A DNA stretch of 64,000 nucleotides from Ceratodon purpureus (GCA_014871385.1 CM026423.1:14096858-14160857), one strand, 5' to 3'; numbered from the stretch's first letter, positions 24,052 through 35,250 are shown. Made by a program: numbers and translations. Notes: a model not told the origin generated them from the sequence alone.

Positions 24052-24263
24052 AACATATGCACATGGCAAAGAAACTCCTATGGTTTTATACCCTGAAAGA
24101 AGTCTGCAGAAATTCACATGTTTTTTATATGGACAATATGTGTAAATGAATAGCCTGAACAACCTTGCTAGTCCTATCATCTCTGACCCTTAAATGAAGG
24201 TTAACATAGATCAAATGGTTACAAATTAGTGACTTGCTAGAGTAAAGTTCAAGGTTGTAGTAT

Positions 24264-24336
24264 GCTTCAAGTAAAGTAAGTCCCAAGTACAGTAAGCTTC
24301 AAGTAAAGTAAGTCCCAAGTACAGTAAGCTTCAAGT
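24264..24336. repeat. 32-bp tandem repeat, about 2.3 copies
   Basis: Units start at 24264, 24296 and 24328 (gcttcaagtaaagtaagtcc...). The full copies are identical. Confidence 0.9.
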
Positions 24337-26796
24337 TTGGAGTAACTATCAGTAAATCATGTGTAATGTAGGTGGGTGGGATCTCACTGTCCCCCTGTCC
24401 TGTGGGCACCGGGTCATTGACATTACTAATGGATACTTTTTTCACGCTGGCCTTGTCAAAGGGTTAGTGTTTCTATCTATCTAGGTGGGTGGGTTTCACT
24501 AATTTACACCTTAGTCAATACATCATGCCATAATAAAGTGTTTGGATAATTGCTTGCAAAGTTTTAGAAGTAATGTGCAAATTTATTTTACAAGCCTACA
24601 TAACTAAAAAGTGCAACTTCTGTCTAAATCATTGGTAATAAAAAACCTTATTTATTAGCCAGAAAATAAATTCCAACTTAAATACGGGTATAAGAACTTT
24701 TCAATATTTAAAAAGGAAAAAAAGAAAAAAAGAAAAATGGAAAGCTCCACAAGGTTCCTGTAAATACGACATCCAAAATTCTAATCTCATTTTTGCCATG
24801 TAGGATTCCAATCCTACATTATTTCTCAATATATAGAAATCCTAAAAACAAGTAGAAAAGCTATCTATCTACTCCGAAGAATTCTCTAGTTCCAACCCAA
24901 TGTTTACCCTTAGTCGAGCGAGCAGGCCCCAAGAAATGAGCATCACAGTAAACCTGAGTCCTGACCAGAGCGCAGCCTGAACCACTCTCCCACTGGCCCA
25001 CTCCCATCCCAAGCCCAGCGCCAGCGCCAGCGCCAGCGCCAGCTTTCGTACACAGCCAAGGCGACGCGACGCGACGCGGCCCCAGTCCAGTCTGCTCCCT
25101 CCGGTAACTACACAACGACGACCCAAACCCGCCACCGCACCCCACAACCGACACCATGCCCATTCCATAGAACCAACACCCCTCTATCTACACCCAGAGT
25201 AGATGGCGTCGCTTTTAAGGAGCAGTGATGGTTGAGGGGCTCGGTGGATACCGTGAGGAACATAGTTTAATTGTATTCCCTTCGGGAGAGGAAAAAAGGC
25301 GAGGCGATGTGGGGAGCACAGTCTGGCGTCAAAGCGTCGAACCCTCGCTTTGCTTTGCTTTCATCAGCGCCATCGCCAGCGCCAGGGGGGAGCTAGCGTG
25401 CTGTGTGGAGAGACGCAGTCCGAGGGAGGGAGGGAGGGAGGTGGCGGCGTGGTGGTCGTCGTTCCGGTGCTCTCCAGCCAGGTATGGTGTCTCAGATCTT
25501 GTCCATTTGCGGTTTGAATGAGGTTTAAATGAGGTTTTGGTGCGCGTCAGGGTTGCTGGTGTTTGCGCAGGCGAGGGTTTGTGGATGTAGTTGTCGTTTT
25601 CGTCACGGCAGCGATGGTGTGAGGACGGGAGTTCTGTCATTTTTTTCGTTTGGTTAGGGTGAGATGGCGAGCGCGTAGAGAGGTGGTTTCGGGGTGTGGT
25701 CTGGATGGTTTGGTAGCTAGGGAGAGTTTCGCGGCTGTGGCGGGTGTGGAGGTGGAGGATCAGGGGGTAGGGATTTGGTTTTGTGTTGGTGGAGTGTCAG
25801 ATTCGATTTCGGGAATCTTTGGAGAATTTCGGGAAATCAGGTTAATGGCGTTTTTTTTCTTCTGGTTTTGATGCAGAGGGGATGTGAGTATAGGGGTGGG
25901 ATGGAGGAGGTGGAGTTTGTGGATTGTTGTGGCGTATGGTTCTGGTTTTATTGTTGTGGAGATTTGGTGTTGCGGATGTAAATTTCAGGAATTTTGAACA
26001 GTGACTCCTGGTTTTTTGTCAATTGTTGGTTTGTGGAAAGGGCGAGTTAGTGTGATATTGGAATTGATAGGTTTTGTGGACGTGAGTTTGTTTTGATGAT
26101 TTGTGCGGCTTTCTGGTAGTGGATTTTGGAAGTCTGTGCGTCGATGGCAATCAGTGCTGAGATCTCGCTATCTATGAGCAGAAATGGCTCGAGTCCGCCT
26201 TTTACATGCTACCGTGTCTGTGTCCTCCTTCATGTTCTTCGGGCTCAGGCGTAGGTGGAATTTGAATTTCGTGGCGCCTTTTAGCTTCTCTGCAGCAGAT
26301 TCAGCGAGAGATCGTAGCAATTTTTTCACAGAGGACCTACTCGTTACTTCAAGTAAAACCTAGACAGATGGCGCAGGTTTCTCTTCGGATTTTGTAACCT
26401 TTAGCTGGATTTTTATTGTTCGTACCTCGTCATGTGTATCGTGCAGAGGGATGTTTTAGAGGTTCACATTGCGTGCCTAATCTATTTCTCATTGTGTTGG
26501 ATGCGTCCTGATGATTACATCCGTGTAAATCGAATCCGTTCGAATGTGATTACTCATAGATAGTGGTCTCTTCATTTATTAAATATTCAGGTTTTCTTTC
26601 GCTGTTCAGTATAGTGAGTTATAGCCCGTGAACAGCTGGATTACGTTTCAGGGTTTAATTATCATTTATAAGTAGTGTCTTTTATTGTAAAATAGTGATT
26701 GGACAGTAATACTCCCTCTTATTTATCGAAACGGCATTTCGTCAGTCATTTTGACGAAGGCAACTAGTAGACCTGAGCTGAACCATGGATCTAGTA

Positions 26797-26871
26797 GGAT
26801 TCAAATTATGGTCCTATGGACCCAGCGTCGTAGAGCGAGTTAAGCGTCGAACAGGCTAGTCAACTTAGCCA
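26797..26871 (-). other. Degenerate tRNA-like / SINE-head-like sequence
   Basis: On the minus strand the sequence TGGCTAAGTTG (26871-26861) resembles a Pol III A box and TTTGAATCC (26805-26797) a B box, about 55 nt apart. The segment cannot be folded by eye into a clean cloverleaf and the acceptor stem is not paired. It is more likely a decayed tRNA-derived SINE or tRNA pseudogene than a working tRNA. Confidence 0.25.
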
Positions 26872-28261
26872 TCGTTCGGGAGCGCTTCGGTAAAATCTTG
26901 AGTTATGATTCGGCCGAAGTAGTTTGGTGTCGAGGTGGGGATGTTATGTCCGGCGTTTCGAGTTGCTGCTGTCTAAAGAGATAGATTTGCTCAATGGATT
27001 GAAGCATATGATATCTTGTTGACTTTTTGCGTTGGAACTTGTGGTGAAGTGGAAGAGCACCTTTTGATTTGTCTGAGTGGTTCTTTCTGATGTAGCAAGA
27101 TTTTAAACTATATTAGGTTACAATCATGATCAAAGAATTAGATCCATCTTTAGGTGTTTTCATGTTATCAATTCAAAGTGGTATTTCTGACTAGAGTATC
27201 TAATAAATATGCCTTTCCCTCTGAATCTTGTTCAATAATTGTTCGACAGTGAAGTAATGGCAAATTATATTATCGGTTGTCGACTGCGCACTTCAAGGCT
27301 GTGATCGATGGATAGAAAACTTCTGAGGCAAGCACATAGATGGAACGCCTAACGCTGCATATTCAAATGACCAAGGCTGTTGCGTACCTCATTTTCAAGT
27401 CCCTGTTGTTATTGGGGATTGTGCAGTCTGCAAGTAAGTGACTGTTCTCTGAACCTTTGGTAAGATGACAGTATCTTCTGGAAAATGGTTTTCACGAGTT
27501 CTGTAACCACGAAACCATTGTAGTTTACTGGCTATCTTTGGCAATCTGGTGTAGTCTTTGATCTTATTCAGTTGTCTTATTGTTTACTTCATTTTGCGGT
27601 TTAACATTCTCTCTTTAGAGCTCAGTTGTTTGAGTCTTGAGGCTTGGCAACTTAGTCACGTGCATTGTTCGACATGTGCAGTGTGGACTAAAGTATCTTG
27701 TTGGCTGCCTAAATGATTCTGGCGTGGATAACCTTAGCGTAAGTGCTGCTACTTACTCTTCTCTGCAGTACTAGGAACTTACGATCGAATGTCTCCTCAT
27801 TTGGTTTAGTTCGCGCTGAAGCGTCCTGCCATCGAAAATGCATGTGATTAGTGTTTCTGATGCATTTACTGGCAGCGAATCAAATTCACGTTTCAAAGGC
27901 ACTAACCTGGATTCACAAATGTGATGATGATGTTGTTCACTTGACAGAAACTAGCAGATAAAACATACTGTGGCGGATCAACGTTGATGAGATCTTCACG
28001 CATGTAGTAGGCATCTGATTCACTGGTCTGCAGCATAGGGACTCGCACAGGCTTCTGTTGAATGGCCCCGTTGTTTAATTTCGACGTTTAGAATCTCAAG
28101 TCGATTTTAAGATTGAGATTCGGGATACTTGCTACTTGGGAATGTTGCACTTTCCGTGGCTGGAGGTAAGAGATGTACTTATATTCTTTATTGTTTAGTA
28201 AGTAACAGGAGCAAATCATTTTTAAGTTCATACTGTTTACTTCCTACAGCTCTTGATTGAT

Positions 28262-28291
28262 ATGGAACTTAACTGTTCTAGAATGCAGTAA
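28262..28291 (+). other. Upstream ORF in the MEKK1 leader (9 codons)
   Basis: ATG GAA CTT ... CAG TAA encodes MELNCSRMQ in the presumed last leader exon. It ends 27 nt before the main start codon. The main ATG is in a different frame, so scanning ribosomes would have to reinitiate or leak past it. Translational control is inferred. Confidence 0.5.
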
Positions 28292-28318
28292 CGCATCACT
28301 GAAGGTGAAGTACAGAAG

Positions 28319-30571
28319 ATGGTGGAGGAGAGGGGTAGTTCTCGTGGTAACCGCGACGACCGGGGCAGTTCTCGGGGCAGTTCGTGGGGTAGTAGCGAGG
28401 ACAGAGGGAGTTCTCATGGGGGCAAGGGAATGGGGGCATCGACTCCGAAGGCTCGGCTTCAGCGCTTGTCTGCTAAGAAGGATCGGGAGTACAACCCAGA
28501 TCTTAACTCCAATGATTTAGATGATGATTCTGTTCATTCTGCTCGTTCACCCGGCCGTTCACCTTTGGCTCGTGATGACAAGATTTTTACCAGACAGGAC
28601 AGTTTTCGGGTAGGGGGGAATGAAGATGATTTGCAAAAGCTCTATGAGTTCTTAGGTGTGGGAAGTCCTGCTGGACTAGGTATTGAAGCGTCAGACTGGG
28701 AGGCTCGGAAGTCTCTGATTAATAGCCGACCACCGTCTCCTCGTAGCGTGGCTGTCGACTCTGGTCAGGCTTCTTATTCTGATGGATTCCAGGGTTTTCA
28801 GCAGAGTAGTTTTGATTCCAGTGCAGGGTCTCCCCCTTCGCCCCGGCTTTCGCCCGTTAGACCCATTGAAAGGGATTGGAGGGCTTATCGGGAAAATTTC
28901 CTTAATTCTCAACCAGTGAGTCGTTCTGGTCGCGATAATAGTCCTGTCAGGCGGTCACCACCTCCTCCGACAGAGTTTCCTCACCCTGGGGGATTCCGTG
29001 CCCTAACTAGGAGTGTGCACTCAATTGATAAATCTATTGTTCCACATATATCAGTGATCGGTAGGGAAGGCACTCTATTAAACAGAAGGCATTCAGAGCC
29101 GTTTCCTCCACTGGAGTCCACCCCTTCATCGGCCAGAGCGGATTTCACTGAAGCGCACTCCGCTCCAAGCGATGCACTTGGTAAGGCACTTGTATTGGAG
29201 CCGCCCGCTCAGGGTGGAGAGCCGGTTAGAAGGAGCCCGTTCTTTGGTGACGATTTGCCTTCGGCTGCTGTAGCACTGCCTGGTTCAGGTCGGAGATCCT
29301 CTATAAAAGATCCGCATCGGACAAAGAGTTGTGGAAGTCTTCGATGGAGGTCTTCGAGTCATGCTCCTGAGGCTGAGTCTATTGTAAACCCTCCAGAAGA
29401 ACTTCCTGTTGTGACCGAATCAAATAACACTGAAGATAGGGAAACAATAGAAAAGCCGTCTGTCGTGGTAGAGAAGCTAGAGGAAACCTTGACTTTGGCT
29501 TCTAGTGGTGGTAGTATAGAAAGTTTACCTGGTGTCATTCCGAAAAGCCCCAGCTGGACCAGCTGGGCAAAAGGTGAGCTCCTCGGAAGTGGAACATTTG
29601 GTACAGTGTATGAGGGTGTGGGCAGTAATGGAACCTTTTTCGCCGTGAAAGAAGTTTCTCTTTCAGATCAAGGGAGGTCTGGGAAACAGGCCATCAGACA
29701 ACTGGAACAGGAGATCGCAGTTCTTAGCGAAATTCAACATCCAAACATTGTTCAATACCTGGGGACCGAAAGAGACGATGAAAAGCTCTATATTTTTCTG
29801 GAGCTGGTAAGCAAGGGCTCATTGGCCCATGTATACAACAAATACGAATTATTCATTGAGCAGGTTAGGTCGTACACCAAGCAGATTCTTTCTGGCCTGA
29901 AATATCTACATGATCGGAAGATCATTCACAGGGATATCAAGTGTGCGAATATTCTGGTGGATGCGTCTGGTGTCGTTAAGCTGGCCGATTTTGGGATGGC
30001 CAAGCAGACTGATAAATTGGGCCTTTTGAAGTCATTCATGGGTAGTGCCCACTGGATGGCTCCAGAAGTGGTGAACCCCAAGAGGAGCTACAATTTGATG
30101 GCTGATATATGGAGTCTGGGCTGTACGGTATTGGAGATGGCAATAGGAAAACCGCCTTTCGGAGAGTTGGAGGCTCATGGCGTACTTTGGAAAGTGGGGC
30201 ACGGGGAGGGCCCTCCTATTCCGGAAGACCTACCAGAAGATTTAAAAAGTTTCATCTCAAATTGTTTGGAAGTGAATGTGGCACTTCGACCCACTTGTGA
30301 CCTGCTTCTGACACACCCCTTTATTACTGGTGTTGAGATGACCAGTCCAGTGAAGCTAGTATCGACACCTGAGTTGTCTTCAATTGCGGAGGAAAGGTCT
30401 ATCGATATGTCATCGAACACGAGCACGGCAAGCAATGTTGACGGGGCAGCCATTCCTGCCTCGATAACAAATATGGTCACGAGCTTACATATCAATCGTG
30501 GAGGACAGCCGAAGTCAATGAGAACAAGGCGAAGTGACTTGAGTATGAGCTCCTCTTCAGAACGTGATTAA
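28319..30571 (+). CDS. MEKK1: MEKK1-type MAP kinase kinase kinase
   Basis: A single coding exon gives 750 aa. Residues 1-410 are a Ser/Pro/Arg-rich regulatory region with many SP sites (SPGRSP, PPSPRS, SPPSPRLSP), likely disordered and phosphorylated. Kinase domain about 416-670: GSGTFGTVY loop (423-431), FFAVKEVSLSDQG with catalytic K444, HRDIKCANILVD with D539, DFG D557, the GSAHWMAPEVV activation segment and DIWSLGCTVLEMA. The FFAVKEVSL and DIKCANILVDA motifs place it with plant MEKK1-type A-group MAPKKKs rather than the Raf-like group. Plant MEKK1 enzymes phosphorylate MAPKKs in immune and stress cascades. The C-tail is Ser-rich. The start is the ATG after the CAGAAG context, with a 9-codon upstream ORF before it. 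Intronless coding contrasts with multi-exon angiosperm MEKK1 and suggests retroposition or intron loss. Confidence 0.92.
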   Translation: MVEERGSSRGNRDDRGSSRGSSWGSSEDRGSSHGGKGMGASTPKARLQRLSAKKDREYNPDLNSNDLDDDSVHSARSPGRSPLARDDKIFTRQDSFRVGGNEDDLQKLYEFLGVGSPAGLGIEASDWEARKSLINSRPPSPRSVAVDSGQASYSDGFQGFQQSSFDSSAGSPPSPRLSPVRPIERDWRAYRENFLNSQPVSRSGRDNSPVRRSPPPPTEFPHPGGFRALTRSVHSIDKSIVPHISVIGREGTLLNRRHSEPFPPLESTPSSARADFTEAHSAPSDALGKALVLEPPAQGGEPVRRSPFFGDDLPSAAVALPGSGRRSSIKDPHRTKSCGSLRWRSSSHAPEAESIVNPPEELPVVTESNNTEDRETIEKPSVVVEKLEETLTLASSGGSIESLPGVIPKSPSWTSWAKGELLGSGTFGTVYEGVGSNGTFFAVKEVSLSDQGRSGKQAIRQLEQEIAVLSEIQHPNIVQYLGTERDDEKLYIFLELVSKGSLAHVYNKYELFIEQVRSYTKQILSGLKYLHDRKIIHRDIKCANILVDASGVVKLADFGMAKQTDKLGLLKSFMGSAHWMAPEVVNPKRSYNLMADIWSLGCTVLEMAIGKPPFGELEAHGVLWKVGHGEGPPIPEDLPEDLKSFISNCLEVNVALRPTCDLLLTHPFITGVEMTSPVKLVSTPELSSIAEERSIDMSSNTSTASNVDGAAIPASITNMVTSLHINRGGQPKSMRTRRSDLSMSSSSERD

Positions 30572-32560
30572 GAGGGCTCATTGTTATTTTAGGTTTTCCA
30601 CCGAGGTCGCCCCACTGGAAGCGAGTTGCTATTGTAATACTAGTGTCAAATTTATATTTCAAGTAAGTGGAATTGATTGAGTAGCAGTTGCTGGATCGTC
30701 AAATGGTTTGTTGTCGCGGCCAGGGTTTGGGAATGAGAATTTCACAAATTTCGGAGTGAAATGCGATGGGTGGGGTGGTTGATCCTGCGTGGAAGTGTTT
30801 CATACCGGAGCGTTTGTGGATAGTCCTGCGAATGGGATGCAGAGAGGGAATATTGTGTTTGGAGGATAGAGATGGGTCCTGCAAAACTTTGTGGTTGAAA
30901 GATGTGACCATACACTATAGTTGCTTACAGCGGAATTTTCGGCCTTGCGTCTTCTCCACGTGTTACCACTCAGATTCAAGTGATGCTTTTACAGGTAAAG
31001 TAAACAAAAGCTGGCTCAGGATATGTTTCCATGGAGAAATTCACATAGTTAGGTTTATTCGTATTGGGAAGATTTGAGACCAGATTTGTTCAATGCAAGT
31101 TGTTCGGAAGAAAGATTTGTTTATATAAGTCCTGACGCAGGAACGTTTTTCGGTGGCAATCAGGTCTCTGCCTCTTTGGAAACGCTCCCTTGAAAGTGGG
31201 CTTAATTCTGAAAATGATGTACAACGACGAGGGAATTACAAGCGAACTAAGTAAGTGAAGAATGATTTCTCCCTGCAGAGAAGGGAATTTGCATAGGTTT
31301 CCTTACTCGCAAGTTATGTGAAGAAGGGAACAAAGTGCCTTGTCCAGCAATCAGTGGAAACCTCAGATTAAGGATCCATAGCCATGTGCGGTTGTTTCTG
31401 CAGGCGAAGTCTTTCCTAATCAAATTGAATTACAGATGCTTTTTCAATCTGTCGAGTACTTCTAAATTCTCAATGCGATTGATTATCCACCTTCTGCTCA
31501 ACTTTTCTGCAGGCCATCACTTGAATAGACAAGAAACTCAAATGGAGACCTTCAGTTGATTCGGTGTCAGAAACCAGATTTAAAGTGAAAATCAGATAGT
31601 GGTTTCTAGAATCTGGTGGCCGGGTTTTCCAGGATTCCTATGCATTGTTTCGTGGTGTCTTTCACGAATTTTGGTAGATAAGAACTTAACCCCTCTGCTA
31701 TTCAAAAACCGCCACAGACAATCACGCTCAAGCTATTATTGTGACCGTTTTCTTCCAACCAGGTTAATATTTTGCAACGTGTGCTGCCGTGCCTTTCAAA
31801 ACTTGCTCGGGCGCTACACATCTACGTTGTGAAAACTGGTATTGATCAACAGAACGGTCCACATCCCAAATGCAAGCATATGTATGTGTGATTCTGTCCC
31901 ACTGGACCTTCAAATTAGATGGAGAATCCGATGTACCAGCTACGTCAAATTCTGAGGGGAACAAGTGGAGGCTCCATGTCTGGCTAGCTGATCACATGTG
32001 AAACCCACACGTAGCATCATTCGAGACAAGCAGAACCAAAATTCATATCACATGCATATGACTTGTACACCCCGACGGTGATTTTCACTGCTATCAAACG
32101 CCATACTTCGACCGTAACCAGCAGCTATCACAAGCATTAGCAGCAGTATCGCCATGATCTGATTCATGACTCGGAGTACATTCATGGGCTGCTGTACCAG
32201 CGGGTTATGAGAATATTAAAGCCGGCATCCAAAAGAAGATGGGCAAGATCTCTGCTAATATACCCCATCCCCATCTCCATTGGCTCCACCTCCACTCGAC
32301 GTACTACGCATTCAACTGTCTTGGACGCTATTCTCTCAAGTGTGCACCCAGCTGGACAACTCGCGGAGCGCAAGCTCGCACGGCCTGTACTCCAAAAGTT
32401 GGCTCCAGCATAAAAGCACCCATTTTCTGCCCGCAGCTGCCGCACTTAACGGCCTCCCCATACTCGGCCAATTCATGCTGCATGTACGGCAGCCAAGGCT
32501 GCATGGCCTGAGGCGTTGACATAGGCTGGGAGACATAATTAAGGAGCAGCCCGGACTCAG
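30572..32560. other. Intergenic DNA between MEKK1 and the proline-rich gene
   Basis: The first several hundred bases are probably MEKK1 3' UTR. The rest has mixed composition. Short frames on both strands lack motifs. No repeats of note were seen. Confidence 0.5.
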
Positions 32561-32570
32561 AAGCAGGGAG

Positions 32571-32577
32571 TATAAAT
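32571..32577 (+). promoter_or_regulatory. TATA box of the proline-rich protein gene
   Basis: TATAAAT lies 98 bp upstream of the ATG at 32675, in a GC-richer context. It predicts transcription start near 32600 and a leader of about 75 nt. It is the clearest core promoter in the window. Confidence 0.65.
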
Positions 32578-32674
32578 GCCCAGACCCTCGGGCATTTGTA
32601 ATCAGCTCTCGGACCACAACAGCTGGTGAAGTTTATTCAACAATCAGTTCGAACATTGATCAGCTGTATCACCG

Positions 32675-33691
32675 ATGGCGGCCACTGCTGGGTACCGCGA
32701 CGCGTTCGCGGCCCTGCTCTTGGTGGCGCTCGTGGTTCTAGCCGCGGGGACTCAGTCCGCCTCCGCAACGAGGTCATACGGCCGTCACGAGCCGAGGAGC
32801 ATGAGGGCGAAGGTGAGGAACCACATGAAGAAGGAGACGTGCGTGATGAATGGCGTTGCTGTGCCGCCCGGGGCTACTCGCGAGGTGGAGGTCACCCGCG
32901 TGAAGCTGACCATCACCATCAAGGTGGTCGTCAAGGGCAAGTCACGCCCGGTGTACACGATGCCAGTGTCTAGGGACTCGTGGGCCGCTGGGCGCGATTT
33001 CTTGTTGGAGGTCAACGACTGCTCCGCTTGCAGAAACTGCGCTGGTTGCGCGGCGGGCCTGCTTTGCCTCCGGGTCAGGATCAAGGGGAGGGAGAGGGCG
33101 AGGGTGTGCCCGATCCGGATCGGTGCGCCGGGTGGTGCCACTCCTCCTCCGCCACCTCCTCCAGTTGTGCTGCCTCCGGTTGTGCTACCACCGGTTCTGC
33201 CACCAGTTGCTGCGCCGCCCGTCACATTGCCTCCCGTCACACTGCCCCCCGTTGCATTGCCTCCAGTGGCTGTGCCTCCAGTCGCCGTGCCCCCGGTGGC
33301 AGTTCCTCCAGTGGCTCTCCCGCCCGTCGTCGTGCCACCTCTGGGTCCGATTCTAGCTCCGATTGTCGACCCCCTTGTGCCGATTGTGGCTCCCATCACG
33401 GCGCCTCTCGGCCCCATTCTGGCGCCCATCGTCGACCCGCTTGTGCCCATTGTGGCGCCCATAACGGCACCGATTGCTCCCATTCTGGCTCCCGTGGTGG
33501 ATCCATTGGCGCCGATCGTGGCTCCGATCACTGCTCCCCTCGGGCCCATTCTGGCTCCCATCTTGGCTCCCGCTGTGACTCCCATTGTGGCTCCCATAGT
33601 TGCTCCTCTCGCTCCGATCCTTTCCCCCATTCTCACCCCGATCACCTCCCCCATTCTGCCGCCTCTTACAGGCATTCCTGGCCTGCCCTAG
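32675..33691 (+). CDS. Secreted proline-rich repeat protein with Cys-rich N-terminal domain
   Basis: An intronless 338-aa protein. Residues 1-31 form a signal peptide (FAALLLVALVVLAAG core, ASA end). Residues 32-150 are a basic domain with eight cysteines after the signal (C56, C116, C119, C122, C125, C131, C145 plus context), including a CSACRNCAGC cluster; I do not recognise this domain. Residues 155-222 are proline-rich (P7 run, then LPPV / VPPVA units). Residues 223-338 are repeats of about 22 aa, APIVDPLVPIVAPITAPLGP, with Ile/Val/Leu-Pro alternation. There are no Tyr motifs for extensin cross-linking in the repeat part. The architecture fits a cell-wall or apoplastic PRP/hybrid PRP in which Pro hydroxylation is likely. 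A TATA box and short leader precede it. The repeat nature leaves other frames open; these are shadows. Confidence 0.85.
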   Translation: MAATAGYRDAFAALLLVALVVLAAGTQSASATRSYGRHEPRSMRAKVRNHMKKETCVMNGVAVPPGATREVEVTRVKLTITIKVVVKGKSRPVYTMPVSRDSWAAGRDFLLEVNDCSACRNCAGCAAGLLCLRVRIKGRERARVCPIRIGAPGGATPPPPPPPVVLPPVVLPPVLPPVAAPPVTLPPVTLPPVALPPVAVPPVAVPPVAVPPVALPPVVVPPLGPILAPIVDPLVPIVAPITAPLGPILAPIVDPLVPIVAPITAPIAPILAPVVDPLAPIVAPITAPLGPILAPILAPAVTPIVAPIVAPLAPILSPILTPITSPILPPLTGIPGLP

Positions 33692-35250
33692 TTTCGATTC
33701 CGGGCTGACGATGTGAATTACCACGTGTGAGCAGCATAATTGCGCAGGTTGGCGGTGGACGAGTTGCGAGGCAGGGATTGACGACGGCGTGGTCTACGAA
33801 GATTCTGTCAGAATTGCGATGAAGATGCATGTGATGAGGAGCCTGTGAGTCAGTGGATTGGCTTCGGAGCTTATCTTTCACGGATTAAGCTTTGCATGTG
33901 CCTGAGCACGGCACCGGAAGCAGGTCATGATTTGGAGCACAGCCTACAGGACGGTATGGAATATGCATGTGAGGAAGTTGAGGCCGAACGTGAATGCAAT
34001 TGCGGAGCTGGCTGGTTATGTATATTTCCACGTGGGTTGAGATGTACTCAGGTGCACGCGGAAGGATGTGGATAACTCTGATATATAGTTGCGCCATGTT
34101 GTAGGGCTAGTATCGGTGATTGATAAGTATGCAAGGTACGAGCTTAGTGACGTTGTTGGAAGTAGAGATTGGTTGATTTTGTTAGATTGCAGTATGGCTG
34201 ATACATACTTATCGGCTGCATAGTATTCCTTGTCGAGTGATTTTTCCCAAAGGCTTCACGTGTAATAAAAATTATGAACTTGCACTGCATGGAAGCCGTT
34301 CTGTTTGAAGATGTCATTGGGAGTATTGTGTGCGTGACCCGCGTGGAGGCTGATGAGAATTGAGTGCTCACGCTGCTGTGCTGGAGGAGTTGCATTGTAC
34401 TTGTGTCTAAGTATTCACTTCCCGTTACCGTTCCCATAGGAGCTCATGAATGACTGGGTAATCTATGATCAGAGCTGGGAAATACTGTTACTAACCGAGA
34501 ATATTGAGTACTAGAATTGTTACTTCGCTCGCAGATTTGTCATGAACAATATGTACACGAGTGATCCGAATATCACAGTGTAGGACACATCTGAATCAGT
34601 ATAAGGCAGTTGATTTTGATAGATCTATCTTGAAAGAAGCTAGTCGTTGAATATCCCGGACAGGTGATGATCATTCGCTTCAGCTCCCTCTGTCGTTAAT
34701 CCGGCTGTCTACATGCTCTCCCAGTTAGTCTTTTTCACGATCAGTCTTATCGGCATCCTATTTGTCTGACTTGGAACCAAGCTCTCTGCGCTTGTACTCT
34801 GGGAGCCAGTATGATAGGCAGCTCTCTACCAAGATTTTTGTGCTCACGTACGCAAGCTGCGGTCATCAATCGGAATCCATCAGCTATTTCAGTGAGGTTG
34901 TTAGATCTGGTATCACATGTAAGAACTTCTTGTTTATTTTTGGTAGATCTGTCTTTGTTCCGAACCGGTTCTTTAGCCGATTTGAAAGAGTTTTTTAGAT
35001 ATGTTTGGTGTTTTAATATTGAAGTCTTCTTTATATTCAGAAATTCAATGTAGAAATTCATTATCTTTACTGAGTAAATAAGCACAAGAATAAATTGATG
35101 CGGCACTGGTTTCCCTACTTAGTGATGGAATATCCACCGTTTGAATATTTTTTGGTCTATACTTGTGTATGTGTCGGTTACGGTTGTCCAGAATGTTGGG
35201 AATATTCTTGGTGCTTCCCCTCTTCGAAATTACGATTTAAAAAAGTTAAC
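33692..35250. other. Intergenic DNA, no gene seen
   Basis: Probably starts with the 3' UTR of the proline-rich gene. Composition declines toward AT-rich. The small open frames near 33.85, 34.15 and 34.8 kb have no motifs or splice partners. Confidence 0.5.

Larger units (their letters stand above)
21723..24860. other. AT-rich intergenic DNA with scattered small repeats
   Basis: No gene is supported. The region holds an inverted-repeat element at 22771-23053, a 34-bp duplication at 23984-24051 and a 32-bp tandem repeat at 24264-24336. Short open frames match background composition. Confidence 0.55.
24870..28318 (+). promoter_or_regulatory. Probable promoter and long intron-containing leader of the MEKK1-type gene
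   Basis: GC content rises sharply at about 24.9 kb, with a CCAGCG hexamer run (25014-25044), a gcgac run and a gggagg run. A good donor (CCAG|GTATGG) lies at 25482 and a strong pyrimidine-rich acceptor (ttacttcctacag) at 28248-28249. This suggests a non-coding first exon near 25.3-25.48 kb and a large leader intron of up to about 2.8 kb, or several smaller ones. The last leader exon would be 28250-28318. No coding exon is recognisable between 25.5 and 28.2 kb. RNA evidence is needed to fix the leader. Confidence 0.45.

Noticed and set aside
24861..25168. Two overlapping minus-strand ORFs of about 100 aa with AGAGAG / ALALAL runs
   Set aside because: Both read the CCAGCG hexamer repeat in the GC-rich MEKK1 promoter area; no domain or splice partner.
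32785..33675. 296-aa minus-strand ORF (Met/Gly/Ala/Thr-rich)
   Set aside because: It is the antisense reading of the proline-rich gene; the repeated codon pattern keeps the reverse frame open. The plus-strand protein has a signal peptide and TATA box, this one has neither.
32980..33708. 242-aa and smaller plus-strand ORFs over the proline-rich gene
   Set aside because: Out-of-frame readings of the same repeats, full of Ser/Cys/Gly with no domain.
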